Below are positions 57,198 through 64,000 of a stretch of DNA of 64,000 nt, one piece after another. Source of the stretch: Arthrobacter sp. QXT-31. Lineage in GTDB: Bacteria; Actinomycetota; Actinomycetes; Actinomycetales; Micrococcaceae. The DNA lies in the NCBI RefSeq assembly GCF_001969265.1, contig NZ_CP019304.1, forward strand, positions 1,240,001 through 1,304,000, given 5' to 3'. The notes beneath the pieces were generated by a model. The model was given only the letters and a program-made list of their open reading frames with translations. It did not search any database and was not told where the DNA came from. Numbering within the stretch: the first letter of the stretch is position 1; every line of letters starts with the position of its first letter. A program made the translations under genes and the position numbers.

Positions 57198-58115
57198 ATG
57201 GCCGAATGGGTATACCCCCTGGGCAGCGCCGCCGAAGGCTGCTGGGACGTTTCGCTGGGAACGTCGGACTCGAAACTTGCCGTGCAGGGCTGGGAGCACA
57301 CTGGGCTGAAGGTGGCCACGCTGGCGCCGGGCGCCGCCGTCGAACTCCCCGCGGCCGCCGAGGAACGGATTGTCATCCCGCTGAGCGGGGCGTTCACGGT
57401 GACGGTTGACGGCCTGGATCATCCGCTTGCCGGGCGGGCCAGTGTCTTCAGCGGCCCCACCGATGTGCTGTACTCCGGGACGGACAAGGCGGTTACCGTC
57501 TCGTCGTCCGACGGCGGCCGGGTTGCCATCGCTACGGCTCCCGCCAAGGTCCAGTACCCCACCCGGCTGGTCACTGCGGCGGAGACGCCCGTGGAGCTGC
57601 GCGGTGCCGGAAACTGCTCGCGCCAGGTCCACAATTTCGGCACCCCCGCCGCACTGGAGGCGGACCGGTTCATCGTCTGCGAAGTCATCACGCCGGCGGG
57701 CAACTGGTCCTCCTACCCGCCGCACAAGCATGACGAGGAGAAGGAGGGCGAGACCCGGCTCGAGGAGATCTACTACTTCGAGACGCGGGTGGCCAACGGA
57801 GCCGGTTCGGCAGGTCCGGGTCCGGCCGGGCCGGGCGGGGATGCGGATGCCATCGGCTACCAGCGGGTCTACGCCTCCGACGACCGCCCGATCGACGTCG
57901 CCGCCGAAGTCCGCACCGGCGACGTGGTGCTGGTCCCCTACGGCTGGCACGGCCCGGCCATGGCCGCGCCCGGCTACGACATGTACTACCTCAACGTCAT
58001 GGCCGGACCCGGCCGCGTCCGGGACTGGCTCATCAGCGATGACCCGCACCATGGCTGGGTGCGCCAGACCTGGGAAGGCCAGAACATCGACCCGCGGCTG
58101 CCTTTCAAGGCGTAG
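57198..58115 (+). CDS. iolB: 5-deoxy-glucuronate isomerase
   Basis: 305 residues. The double-cupin fold has QVHNFGTPAALEADRFIVCEVITPAGNWSSYPPHKHDE as metal site region, EEIYYFE, and the second cupin VPYGWHGPAMAAPGYDMYYLNVMAGP. It converts 5-deoxy-glucuronate to 2-deoxy-5-keto-gluconate in the myo-inositol pathway. A Gly/Pro/Ala insert (GAGSAGPGPAGPGGDAD) lies in a loop. ATG 57198 is 5 bases after GGGACACGAA. Other core genes (iolA, iolC, iolD, most of iolE) are not in the window. Confidence 0.93.
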   Translation: MAEWVYPLGSAAEGCWDVSLGTSDSKLAVQGWEHTGLKVATLAPGAAVELPAAAEERIVIPLSGAFTVTVDGLDHPLAGRASVFSGPTDVLYSGTDKAVTVSSSDGGRVAIATAPAKVQYPTRLVTAAETPVELRGAGNCSRQVHNFGTPAALEADRFIVCEVITPAGNWSSYPPHKHDEEKEGETRLEEIYYFETRVANGAGSAGPGPAGPGGDADAIGYQRVYASDDRPIDVAAEVRTGDVVLVPYGWHGPAMAAPGYDMYYLNVMAGPGRVRDWLISDDPHHGWVRQTWEGQNIDPRLPFKA

Positions 58116-58121
58116 GTGCGC

Positions 58122-59387
58122 CTAGCGCACAGAGACGGGTTCGACGTCGGCCGGTTCAGCTTCGGTTGAACCGGCCACTTCCGCCTCCATCCCCGTCTGG
58201 GACGCGGCCGTTAGCCCGGTAGCCGCAGCCCGGCGGGCACTTGCCTTTGCCCCGGCGGCGGCACCGGCCATCACCAGAAGGCCCAGCACGGTAATCGCTG
58301 CCCCGGCCCAGATGGGCGAGGTGTAGCCGAGGCCGGCAGTGATGGTGACCCCGCCGAGCCAGGCACCCAGGGCGTTGCCCACATTGAACGCGCCGATGTT
58401 GGCTCCGGACGCCAGCGTGGGCGCCTTGGCCGCGTACTTCATGACGCGCATCTGCAGGCCCGGCACCGTTGCGAAGCCGAAACCGCCCAGGAGCAGCAGC
58501 GAGGCGATGGTGAGCATCTGGTTGCCTGCACTCAGGGCGAACGCCACCAGCACAACCACAAGGACGGAAAGCACGGCGAGCAGGGTGCGGTCCACGTTGC
58601 GGTCGGCCGCCCGGCCGCCGAGGGTGTTGCCGATGAACAGGCCCACGCCGAAGACAATCAGCAGCCAGGGCACCGTGGAGGCGGCGAATCCGGAAACCTC
58701 CGTGAGCGTGAAGGCGATATAGGTGAAGGCGCCGAACATTCCGCCGTAGCCCAGGACGGTCACCAGGATGGACAGCCACACCTGCCCGGAGCGGAAGGCT
58801 CGCAGCTCGCTGCGCAGGCCGCCCGGAGCCGCCTCGCCGCTCCCGGCCTTGGGCACCAGGGCCAGGATGCCTGCCAGCGCCAGCACACCGATGCCGGTGA
58901 TGGCCCAGAAGGTGGAACGCCAGCCTGCCGCCTGCCCCAGCAGGGTGCCGAGCGGAACCCCGAGGACGTTGGCAGCTGTAAGCCCGGTGAACATGATGGC
59001 GATGGCGGCCGCCTTCCTGGTGGGAGGAACCATTCCGGCAGCCACCACCGCACCGATGCCAAAGAAGGCGCCGTGCGCAAGGGCTGCCACCACCCGGCCT
59101 GCCATCATCGTCCAGTAGTCGGGGGCGACGGCGGAGAGCAGGTTGCCGGCAATAAAGAGCACCAGCAGCACGGCCAGGACCGGCTTGCGCTGGAAGCGGG
59201 AGACGGCGGCGGTGAGCCCCAGGGCTCCCACCACGACGGCGAGGGCATAGCCGGAGATGAACCAGCCGGCTGAGGCTTCACTGACCCTGAAGTCGGCAGC
59301 CACTTCGGGGAGCAGCCCCATGATGACGAACTCGGTGAGTCCGATGCCGAACCCGCCGAGGGCTAGGGCTATCAGGCCAACAGGCAT
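58122..59387 (-). CDS. DHA1-type MFS efflux transporter (AraJ/YdhP-like)
   Basis: 421 residues from ATG 59387 (MPVGLIALALGGFGIGLTEF), behind GAAGGAG. Twelve helices with GLTEFVIMGLLPEVAADF, the AGRVVAALAHGAFFGIGAVVA segment and FTGLTAANVLGVPLGTLLGQ, all typical of AraJ-like exporters of sugars or drugs. It is convergent with iolB and divergent from the MarR gene at 59559, which probably controls it through shared GTTGC/GCAAC sites. Not obviously part of inositol use. Confidence 0.88.
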   Translation of the reverse strand: MPVGLIALALGGFGIGLTEFVIMGLLPEVAADFRVSEASAGWFISGYALAVVVGALGLTAAVSRFQRKPVLAVLLVLFIAGNLLSAVAPDYWTMMAGRVVAALAHGAFFGIGAVVAAGMVPPTRKAAAIAIMFTGLTAANVLGVPLGTLLGQAAGWRSTFWAITGIGVLALAGILALVPKAGSGEAAPGGLRSELRAFRSGQVWLSILVTVLGYGGMFGAFTYIAFTLTEVSGFAASTVPWLLIVFGVGLFIGNTLGGRAADRNVDRTLLAVLSVLVVVLVAFALSAGNQMLTIASLLLLGGFGFATVPGLQMRVMKYAAKAPTLASGANIGAFNVGNALGAWLGGVTITAGLGYTSPIWAGAAITVLGLLVMAGAAAGAKASARRAAATGLTAASQTGMEAEVAGSTEAEPADVEPVSVR

Positions 59388-59437
59388 GGATGTGCTCCTT
59401 CGGAACTGTACTGAATGGGAAGCGCCGCGTAAGCTAT

Positions 59438-59508
59438 TAGTTGCAAGCGCGCTATATTTCGTTGCAGAAGCAACTATTGCATGAAAAAATATACCGCGCA
59501 AGCAACTA
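59438..59508. promoter_or_regulatory. MarR operator cluster in the divergent promoter
   Basis: GTTGC-AGAA-GCAAC (59461-59474) is a perfect inverted repeat. Outside it TAGTTGC (59438-59444) pairs with GCAACTA (59502-59508), and bases next to these (AAGCGCG / CGCGCAA) extend the symmetry partly. The block fills the region between the MFS and MarR starts, so one regulator can control both genes. Confidence 0.65.
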
Positions 59509-59558
59509 TTTGTGCGGTGCTCCCTTCTGGGAGCCGTAGAGCTGAAGGAGTGGGGCCT

Positions 59559-60008
59559 GTGGGGATCAAGGACGACGCCGTGGAGGTGCGTGCCCAGGGC
59601 TGGCGCACACTTGCCGCCCTGCACGGGCTGATCGAGGCGGAGCTGGAACGGTCGCTGCAGGGACAGGCGCAGCTATCCGTCGTCGAATATACGGTGCTGG
59701 ATGCGCTCAGCCGGCAGGACGGTTGGCATATGCGCATGCAGCAGCTTGCACGGGCCACCGCCCTCTCCCCCAGCGCGACCACGCGCCTGGTGAACCGGCT
59801 GGAGGACCGCGGCCTGCTGACACGGATCCTGTGCGCGGATGACCGGCGCGGGATCTACACCGAACTCACCGGCAGCGGGAGCAAACTGCTGGCAGACGCG
59901 CGGCCGGTCCACGACGCCACACTGGAGCGGACCCTGGCCGAAGCGCAGCAGGTGCCGGAGCTGGCGCCCCTGGTGGAAGCCCTCCCCCGGCTCCACGCCG
60001 GCGTGTAG
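59559..60008 (+). CDS. MarR-family regulator
   Basis: 149 residues from GTG 59559, behind GAAGGAG; an ATG at 59481 lies within the operators and lacks a ribosome site. The winged helix is WHMRMQQLARATALSPSATTRLVNRLEDRGLLTRILCADDRRGIYTELT. Dimerisation helices are at both ends. It is divergent from the DHA1 exporter and likely its repressor. A bidirectional hairpin follows. Confidence 0.9.
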   Translation: MGIKDDAVEVRAQGWRTLAALHGLIEAELERSLQGQAQLSVVEYTVLDALSRQDGWHMRMQQLARATALSPSATTRLVNRLEDRGLLTRILCADDRRGIYTELTGSGSKLLADARPVHDATLERTLAEAQQVPELAPLVEALPRLHAGV

Positions 60009-60029
60009 TTTCACGCCGGTCCGGTCCTT

Positions 60030-60076
60030 GAACGGGTAATGCCCCCTCGAGGACCTTGAGGGGGCATTACCCGTTC
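60030..60076. terminator. Bidirectional terminator hairpin
   Basis: GAACGGGTAATGCCCCCTC (60030-60048) and GAGGGGGCATTACCCGTTC (60058-60076) are exact complements, a 19-bp stem with a 9-base loop. It lies between the convergent MarR and iolT genes. Confidence 0.8.
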
Positions 60077-60095
60077 GTAGAATTCAGTGTTTCTG

Positions 60096-61574
60096 TCAGT
60101 GGACGGGGGTGCGCGTTTCGCCGGCGGTCCCGGCTCCGGCAGTCGCCGCCTCCGTGGGGACACCTGCCTGGTGCTTGAAGTAGTGTTCCACGTCCTCGAG
60201 GCTCTTGTCCTTGGTCTCCGGAACGTACTTTGCGGCGAACAGAATCGCCCCCACCCCGAGGATTGCAAACACGAAGAACGTGTTGGAGATGCCCACGGCT
60301 GCCAGCAGCTGCGGGAAGCCGAAGCCGATCAGGAAGTTCACGATCCAGAGCACGAAGGCGGATGCACCCATGCCCAGGCCGCGGAGCTTCAGCGGGAAGA
60401 TCTCCGAGAGCATGAGCCACGTGACCGGCGAAATGGCGCCCTGCTGGAAGGCCAGGAACGTGACGGTCAGTGCCAGGATCACGTAGCCGCGGGCGGTGCC
60501 CGCGGGCAGGACCAGCGAGAACAGGCCGATCAGCAGCAGCGCCGAGGTGGTTCCGACCTGCCCGGTGATGAGCATCCGCCGGCGCCCCACCTTGCCAAGG
60601 AGCCAGATGCCGGCGAACGTGGCCAGCACGGAGATGACGCCGTTGGCGATGTTGGCGCTGAGGGCCGCCTCCCGGCCGAAGCCGGCATCGGCGAGGATCT
60701 GCGTGCCGTAGTACATGATCGAGTTCACGCCGGTGATCTGCTGGATGACCGCAAGGCCGACGCCCACGAAAAAGATCCGGCGCAGCCAGGGAACCTGCAG
60801 GTCCTTCCAGGACCCCATCTTGGACTTGTAGTCCTCCACCGCCATGGCCTTGACTTCTTCGAACTCCGCCGCTGCCTCGGCCTTGGACCGGATGCGCTGG
60901 AGCACGCCGAGCGCCTCGCCGAAGCTGCCCATGGAGGCCAGCCAGCGGGGGCTTTCGGGCATGAAGGCCATGCCGATCCACAGCGCGACCGCCGGCAGCG
61001 TGGCAATCACCAGCATCCAGCGCCAAATGCCGCCGGCCTCGCCGAAGGTGTTGCCGAGGTAGGCGTTGAAGATGAAGGCCAGCAGCTGGCCGGTGACGAT
61101 CATGAGCTCGTTCTGCGTCACGATCCGCCCGCGGCGGGCCGACGGCGACACCTCGGCCAGGTACACGGGCACCGTCACGGACGCTCCGCCCACGGCCAGG
61201 CCCAGGACGAACCGGGCCGCGACCATGAACTCGGTGCTGGGAGCCAGCGTGCAGGCAAGCGTGCCCACCAGGAAGATCACGGCCAGGACCATGATCATCT
61301 TGCGGCGGCCGTTCCGGTCCGCCAGCCGGCCGCCGAACAGGGCACCGAAAGCGGCGCCGAACAGCAGTGACGACGTCACCATACCCTCGGCCAGCGGGGT
61401 CAGGCCCAGGTCCTCCTGCATGTACGGCAGGGCACCGTTGATGACGCCGGTGTCGTAGCCAAAGAGGAGGCCGCCGAACGTGGAGATGATGGTAACGGTG
61501 CGGAGCGCCCGCTTGTGCTTCAAGTGTGCCCGCTTGTGCCTTAAGTCGGCCTTCCCAGAAGGCGCGGCCGTCAT
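60096..61574 (-). CDS. iolT: Sugar-porter MFS transporter, probable myo-inositol transporter
   Basis: 492 residues, 12 helices. Sugar-porter signatures: GGLLFGYDTGVINGALPYM, GRLADRNGRRKMI, PVYLAEVSPSARRGRIVTQNEL, PESPRWL, QQITGVNSIMYYGTQIL and the C-terminal VPETKDKSLEDVE. It closely matches IolT-type proton-inositol symporters, and it sits in a cluster with iolG and TIM-barrel proteins. The basic N-terminus carries a small duplication (LRHKRAHLKHKRALR). Its ATG overlaps the stop of the TIM-barrel gene (61571-61574). Confidence 0.9.
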   Translation of the reverse strand: MTAAPSGKADLRHKRAHLKHKRALRTVTIISTFGGLLFGYDTGVINGALPYMQEDLGLTPLAEGMVTSSLLFGAAFGALFGGRLADRNGRRKMIMVLAVIFLVGTLACTLAPSTEFMVAARFVLGLAVGGASVTVPVYLAEVSPSARRGRIVTQNELMIVTGQLLAFIFNAYLGNTFGEAGGIWRWMLVIATLPAVALWIGMAFMPESPRWLASMGSFGEALGVLQRIRSKAEAAAEFEEVKAMAVEDYKSKMGSWKDLQVPWLRRIFFVGVGLAVIQQITGVNSIMYYGTQILADAGFGREAALSANIANGVISVLATFAGIWLLGKVGRRRMLITGQVGTTSALLLIGLFSLVLPAGTARGYVILALTVTFLAFQQGAISPVTWLMLSEIFPLKLRGLGMGASAFVLWIVNFLIGFGFPQLLAAVGISNTFFVFAILGVGAILFAAKYVPETKDKSLEDVEHYFKHQAGVPTEAATAGAGTAGETRTPVH

Positions 61575-62446
61575 ACGCTGACCTTCTGCACGTACTGCTT
61601 CATGGTCTCGAGCTGGAAGCGGGATACCTCGTCGGCGTTCTCGTTTTCGGCGAAGACGCTGGAGACCATCACAGTGTTATCCCGGTCCAGGAACCCGATT
61701 TCCTTCAGACCGCCGAAAAACTCGTCCCAGTTCACGTCGCCGTCGCCGATCTTCAGGTGCTGGTGCACCCGGACGGCGTTGCCCGGCGGATTGGTGATGT
61801 AGCGCAGGCCGTGTGACGCGTGGTGGTCCATGGTGTCCGCAACGTGGACCAGGCGGAGCTTGTCCCCCGCCGCGCGCATGATGTCCAGCGGCGAGTTCTT
61901 CATGTGGAAGCTGTGCGAGGCCACGTAGACCATGCCGACGTTCTTCGAGTTCAGGCCACGGATGACGCGGATCGCGGCCAGGCCCTCCTCCACGAAGTCG
62001 TCCGGGTGCGGGTCGATGAGGAGGTCGATGCCTTCGCGCTCGATGATGGGGAGCAGTTCCTCCATGGAGCGGTAGAAAGCGCGCTCGGACTCCTCAGCCA
62101 GCTCCGGCCGGCCGCTGAACTCGGTGTTCATGGTGCTCACGCCCAGGTCCACGGCGATCTGGATGGCGCGCTTCCAGTAGCGCACCGCTGCCTCACGGGC
62201 GTCCTCGTCCGGACCGGACCAGCGCAGCACAGGCAGGATGGACGCGATTTCGATTCCGGCGTCGGTGCACGCCTTCTTCAGCTGGCCCACCAGCTCGTCG
62301 TCGGCCTTGGGGTGGTTGTAGAAGGGGATGAAATCCGGATGCGGCGTCATCTGCATGTACTTGTAGCCGAGGTCCGCCACCACCTTCGGGAACTCCAGCA
62401 GGCTGTGGCTGTGGTGGAACGGGGTGGGGTCAAGGGCGATTTTCAC
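61571..62446 (-). CDS. Sugar-phosphate isomerase/epimerase-like TIM-barrel protein (IolH/IolI type)
   Basis: About 291 residues. Metal ligands fit the AP-endonuclease-2 fold: Glu in STMNTEFSGRPE, Asp in LLIDPHPDDF, His in YVASHSFHMKN and Glu in the C-terminal region. The start GTG 62446 (VKIALDPTPFHHSHSL) is preferred because GGAG lies 8 bases upstream; GTG 62455 is the first possible start. It is coupled to iolT downstream. It is probably an accessory inositol-pathway isomerase or epimerase; the exact reaction is not known. Confidence 0.82.
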   Translation of the reverse strand: MKIALDPTPFHHSHSLLEFPKVVADLGYKYMQMTPHPDFIPFYNHPKADDELVGQLKKACTDAGIEIASILPVLRWSGPDEDAREAAVRYWKRAIQIAVDLGVSTMNTEFSGRPELAEESERAFYRSMEELLPIIEREGIDLLIDPHPDDFVEEGLAAIRVIRGLNSKNVGMVYVASHSFHMKNSPLDIMRAAGDKLRLVHVADTMDHHASHGLRYITNPPGNAVRVHQHLKIGDGDVNWDEFFGGLKEIGFLDRDNTVMVSSVFAENENADEVSRFQLETMKQYVQKVSV

Positions 62447-62484
62447 GAGGAACACTCCATTGTGGAAAGAGTCGGATAACAGAA

Positions 62485-62550
62485 GGAGTTTTTGTCCAGA
62501 TAACGCGGCCGTGAGCGGGCATGAAGGCGCATTATCTGGACAAAAACTCC
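62485..62550. terminator. Perfect 19-bp inverted repeat between iolG and the TIM-barrel gene
   Basis: GGAGTTTTTGTCCAGATAA (62485-62503) and TTATCTGGACAAAAACTCC (62532-62550) match exactly, with partial extension through CGC/GCG and a 28-base loop. It lies 11 bases after the iolG stop on the minus strand. It could terminate or attenuate the transcript before the TIM-barrel and iolT genes. It is unlike the other hairpins because the arm contains T5/A5 runs. Confidence 0.65.
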
Positions 62551-62560
62551 AGGTGCAGTG

Positions 62561-63574
62561 CTAGCTGTAGAGGGCAGGCTTGGCGTTCAGCTTCACGGCG
62601 ACCTTCTCGCCGTTCTTCTGGGCTTCCACGCCCGCTTCGCAGCAGGCCGCCGTGGCGTAGCCGTCCCAGGCGCTGGGTCCGCCGATTTCACCGCGGAGGG
62701 CGGCGTCCACCCAGGCCTGGATTTCGACGTCGTAAGCGGCGCCGAAACGCTCCTCGAAGCCGGGCGTGACCTTGCCGCCCCAGCGGCCATTGCTGCGCAG
62801 GTACGGGCCGCTGTCGCCGCCGATGCTCACGATGCCGTCCTCGAAGGACGCCTGCGTGGCCACTTCGTAGCCGAACTTCGCGTTCACGTAGATTTCGACG
62901 TCGGCCAGGACACCGGACTCGGTTTCGATCAGGACGTGCTGGGGATCGTGCTGGCCGGCCGGGGCGTTCTTCGTGGCCTTGCCGAGCCGGACCTGGACCG
63001 AGGTGATCTCCTCGCCGGTGAAGAAGCGGATGGCGTCGAACTCGTGGACCACGGAATCGTTGATGAGCATCTCGTTGGTGAAGCCCGCCGGGGTGCTCGG
63101 GTTCCGGTGCTGGTGGTGCAGCATCAGCAGCTCGCCGAGCTCACCGTTGCGGATGACCGAACCCAGGGCGGCGTATTCAGCGTCGAAGCGGCGCATAAAG
63201 CCCACCTGGATGCGCTTGCGGCCCAGCTTCTCCTCGGCCTGGACGATCTTCCAGGACGACTCCGCGTCCGGCGTCAGCGGCTTCTCACAAAGGATCGGAA
63301 TGTCCTTGGCGATGGCCTTGAGCAGGATTTCCTCGTGCAGGAAGCCCGGGGTGGCAATGAGGACGGCGTTGACGTCGCCATTGTTCAGTGCCTCTTCGGC
63401 GTCGGCCAGGGCAACAGCCCCGGGGATTCCCTCGATGGCGGCCTGTGCACGGGCCAGGTCAACATCGACGACGGCGGCAACTTCAGCGCCGTGGATGCGC
63501 TTGCTGAGGCGCTGGATGTGGTCCGCGCCCATGCGGCCGGCGCCGATGACGGCGACGCGAAGGGTTTCAGTCAT
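62561..63574 (-). CDS. iolG: Gfo/Idh/MocA-family dehydrogenase, probable myo-inositol 2-dehydrogenase
   Basis: 337 residues. NAD-binding GAGRMGADHIQRL at residues 11-23; the EKPLTPDAESSW signature with catalytic Lys; and NDSVVHEFDAIRFFTGEE with the Asp/His of the active site. It oxidises inositol (or scyllo-/chiro-inositol, depending on the paralogue) to an inosose. It lies between TIM-barrel genes in the inositol transport cluster, which supports IolG rather than another sugar dehydrogenase. A perfect palindrome follows the stop. Confidence 0.88.
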   Translation of the reverse strand: MTETLRVAVIGAGRMGADHIQRLSKRIHGAEVAAVVDVDLARAQAAIEGIPGAVALADAEEALNNGDVNAVLIATPGFLHEEILLKAIAKDIPILCEKPLTPDAESSWKIVQAEEKLGRKRIQVGFMRRFDAEYAALGSVIRNGELGELLMLHHQHRNPSTPAGFTNEMLINDSVVHEFDAIRFFTGEEITSVQVRLGKATKNAPAGQHDPQHVLIETESGVLADVEIYVNAKFGYEVATQASFEDGIVSIGGDSGPYLRSNGRWGGKVTPGFEERFGAAYDVEIQAWVDAALRGEIGGPSAWDGYATAACCEAGVEAQKNGEKVAVKLNAKPALYS

Positions 63575-63625
63575 TGTTCTTCCTTTTGGTTCGGACGGAT
63601 CGGGTGTTGCTGGTCGACCGCTTTG

Positions 63626-64000
63626 TCAGTTGACCGCAGTGCGGGAGCCGCAGGACAGCAGGTAGTTGCGGGTCCGCTTGGCGATGGGCATCGGGACGTC
63701 GAAGGCCACCGGGTACATGTCCTGCTCCACGATGCCGAAGATCGGCCGGTTCAGGCCCTCGACGGCCTCGATGACCGCGCGCAGGTCCGGCAGGCCGTTG
63801 GGCGGTTCCGTCATGACGCCGGCCAGGTTCGCCGCTGCCCAGGTCATGTTCTCCTCGTTGACCTTCTTCAGGACGTCCGGGTTGATCTGCTTCAGGTGCA
63901 GGTAGCCGATCCGGTCCGGGTAGTTCTTGATGAGCTCCAGGCTGGAGGCGCCGCAGTATTCAGCGTGTCCGGTGTCGAGGCACAGGTTGAGGTACTGCGG
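63626..64000 (-). CDS. TIM-barrel sugar isomerase/dehydratase-like protein (IolE type), 3' part
   Basis: The frame is open through the right edge, so the N-terminal part is outside the window. The visible 124 residues include the metal-ligand stretch LCLDTGHAEYCGASSLELI, then RIGYLHLKQINPDVLKK, and a C-terminal Glu in GIVEQDMYPVAFD. This pattern fits the AP-endonuclease-2 family, in particular inosose dehydratase-like (IolE) proteins with their LDTGH and HLKD/HLKQ motifs. It lies 51 bases upstream of iolG, in the same direction, so one operon is likely. Confidence 0.78.
   Translation of the reverse strand, partial: PQYLNLCLDTGHAEYCGASSLELIKNYPDRIGYLHLKQINPDVLKKVNEENMTWAAANLAGVMTEPPNGLPDLRAVIEAVEGLNRPIFGIVEQDMYPVAFDVPMPIAKRTRNYLLSCGSRTAVN

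Noticed and set aside
1..64000. tRNA, rRNA, riboswitch, CRISPR and origin searches by eye
   Set aside because: No T-arm/anticodon pattern, rRNA segment, known riboswitch core, repeat-spacer array or DnaA-box cluster was recognised. A covariance-model search could still find weak ones.

Overview
The window reads as a chromosomal segment of a high-GC actinobacterium of the Arthrobacter / Pseudarthrobacter / Paenarthrobacter type (Micrococcaceae). The reasons are a DUF222/13E12-type HNH gene, a SipW operon with 'alternate signal peptide' cargo, a DUF6318-type lipoprotein, GTG and TTG starts, and actinobacterial catabolic gene sets. No rRNA, tRNA, CRISPR array, replication origin or prophage was recognised.

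Layout. (1) 1-4.6 kb is a decayed stretch: the end of an epimerase gene, an IS110-family element whose transposase is broken by one frameshift, and a DUF222/HNH gene broken by four. (2) 4.7-12 kb is housekeeping-like: a small unknown gene, a gamma-glutamyltransferase-family enzyme, tex, an unknown small gene, and a membrane protein/lipoprotein pair. (3) 12-20.8 kb is a catabolic operon read right to left: a xylose-isomerase-like TIM-barrel enzyme, a DhaKL-type tetrulose kinase (LerK-like), an RpiB-type isomerase (DerI-like), a 3-hydroxyacyl-CoA-dehydrogenase-fold enzyme, an SDR, an unlisted 31-residue membrane peptide, an ACS-type MFS transporter and a TIM-like isomerase (LerI-like). An FCD-GntR regulator lies next to it, with repeated TCCTATAGGR operators. 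(4) 20.8-23.2 kb is a SipW signal peptidase with three predicted cargo proteins. (5) 23.3-30.5 kb is mixed: an Old Yellow Enzyme, a lipoprotein/PKD pair, a PNPOx-like protein, an orphan Vsr, a divergent two-component pair and a TetR repressor with a clear operator. (6) 31-34.7 kb is a type IV McrBC restriction pair whose McrC seems to lack key nuclease residues. (7) 34.7-42.3 kb carries a hotdog thioesterase, a heterodimeric ABC exporter and a MarR/DHA2 efflux operon; two related long palindromes lie at gene ends here. (8) 42.3-47.7 kb is an agmatinase-family ureohydrolase, a TPP enzyme, an XRE-cupin regulator and a sodium/solute symporter, probably for arginine/guanidino-compound or polyamine use. 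(9) 47.8-51.8 kb holds a small acidic protein, a ferritin-like/VIT1 membrane protein with an IdeR-like box, an anchored matrixin-type protease and a LOG protein. (10) 51.9-56.2 kb is a second SDR + ACS-MFS + FCD-GntR set paralogous to part of region 3, plus a gamma-Glu-GABA-hydrolase-like amidotransferase. (11) 56.3-64 kb is myo-inositol catabolism (regulator, iolB, iolT, two TIM-barrel proteins, iolG) interrupted by a MarR/MFS divergon.

How the genes fit together. The best candidate for something undescribed is region 3. Kinase, LerI-like and DerI-like enzymes would take erythrulose to D-erythrose 4-phosphate. The extra beta-hydroxyacid-dehydrogenase-fold enzyme, the TIM-barrel enzyme and an organic-anion-type transporter suggest that the imported compound is an acid that is oxidised and decarboxylated to the tetrulose. 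This is inference from gene families; no substrate can be read from the sequence.
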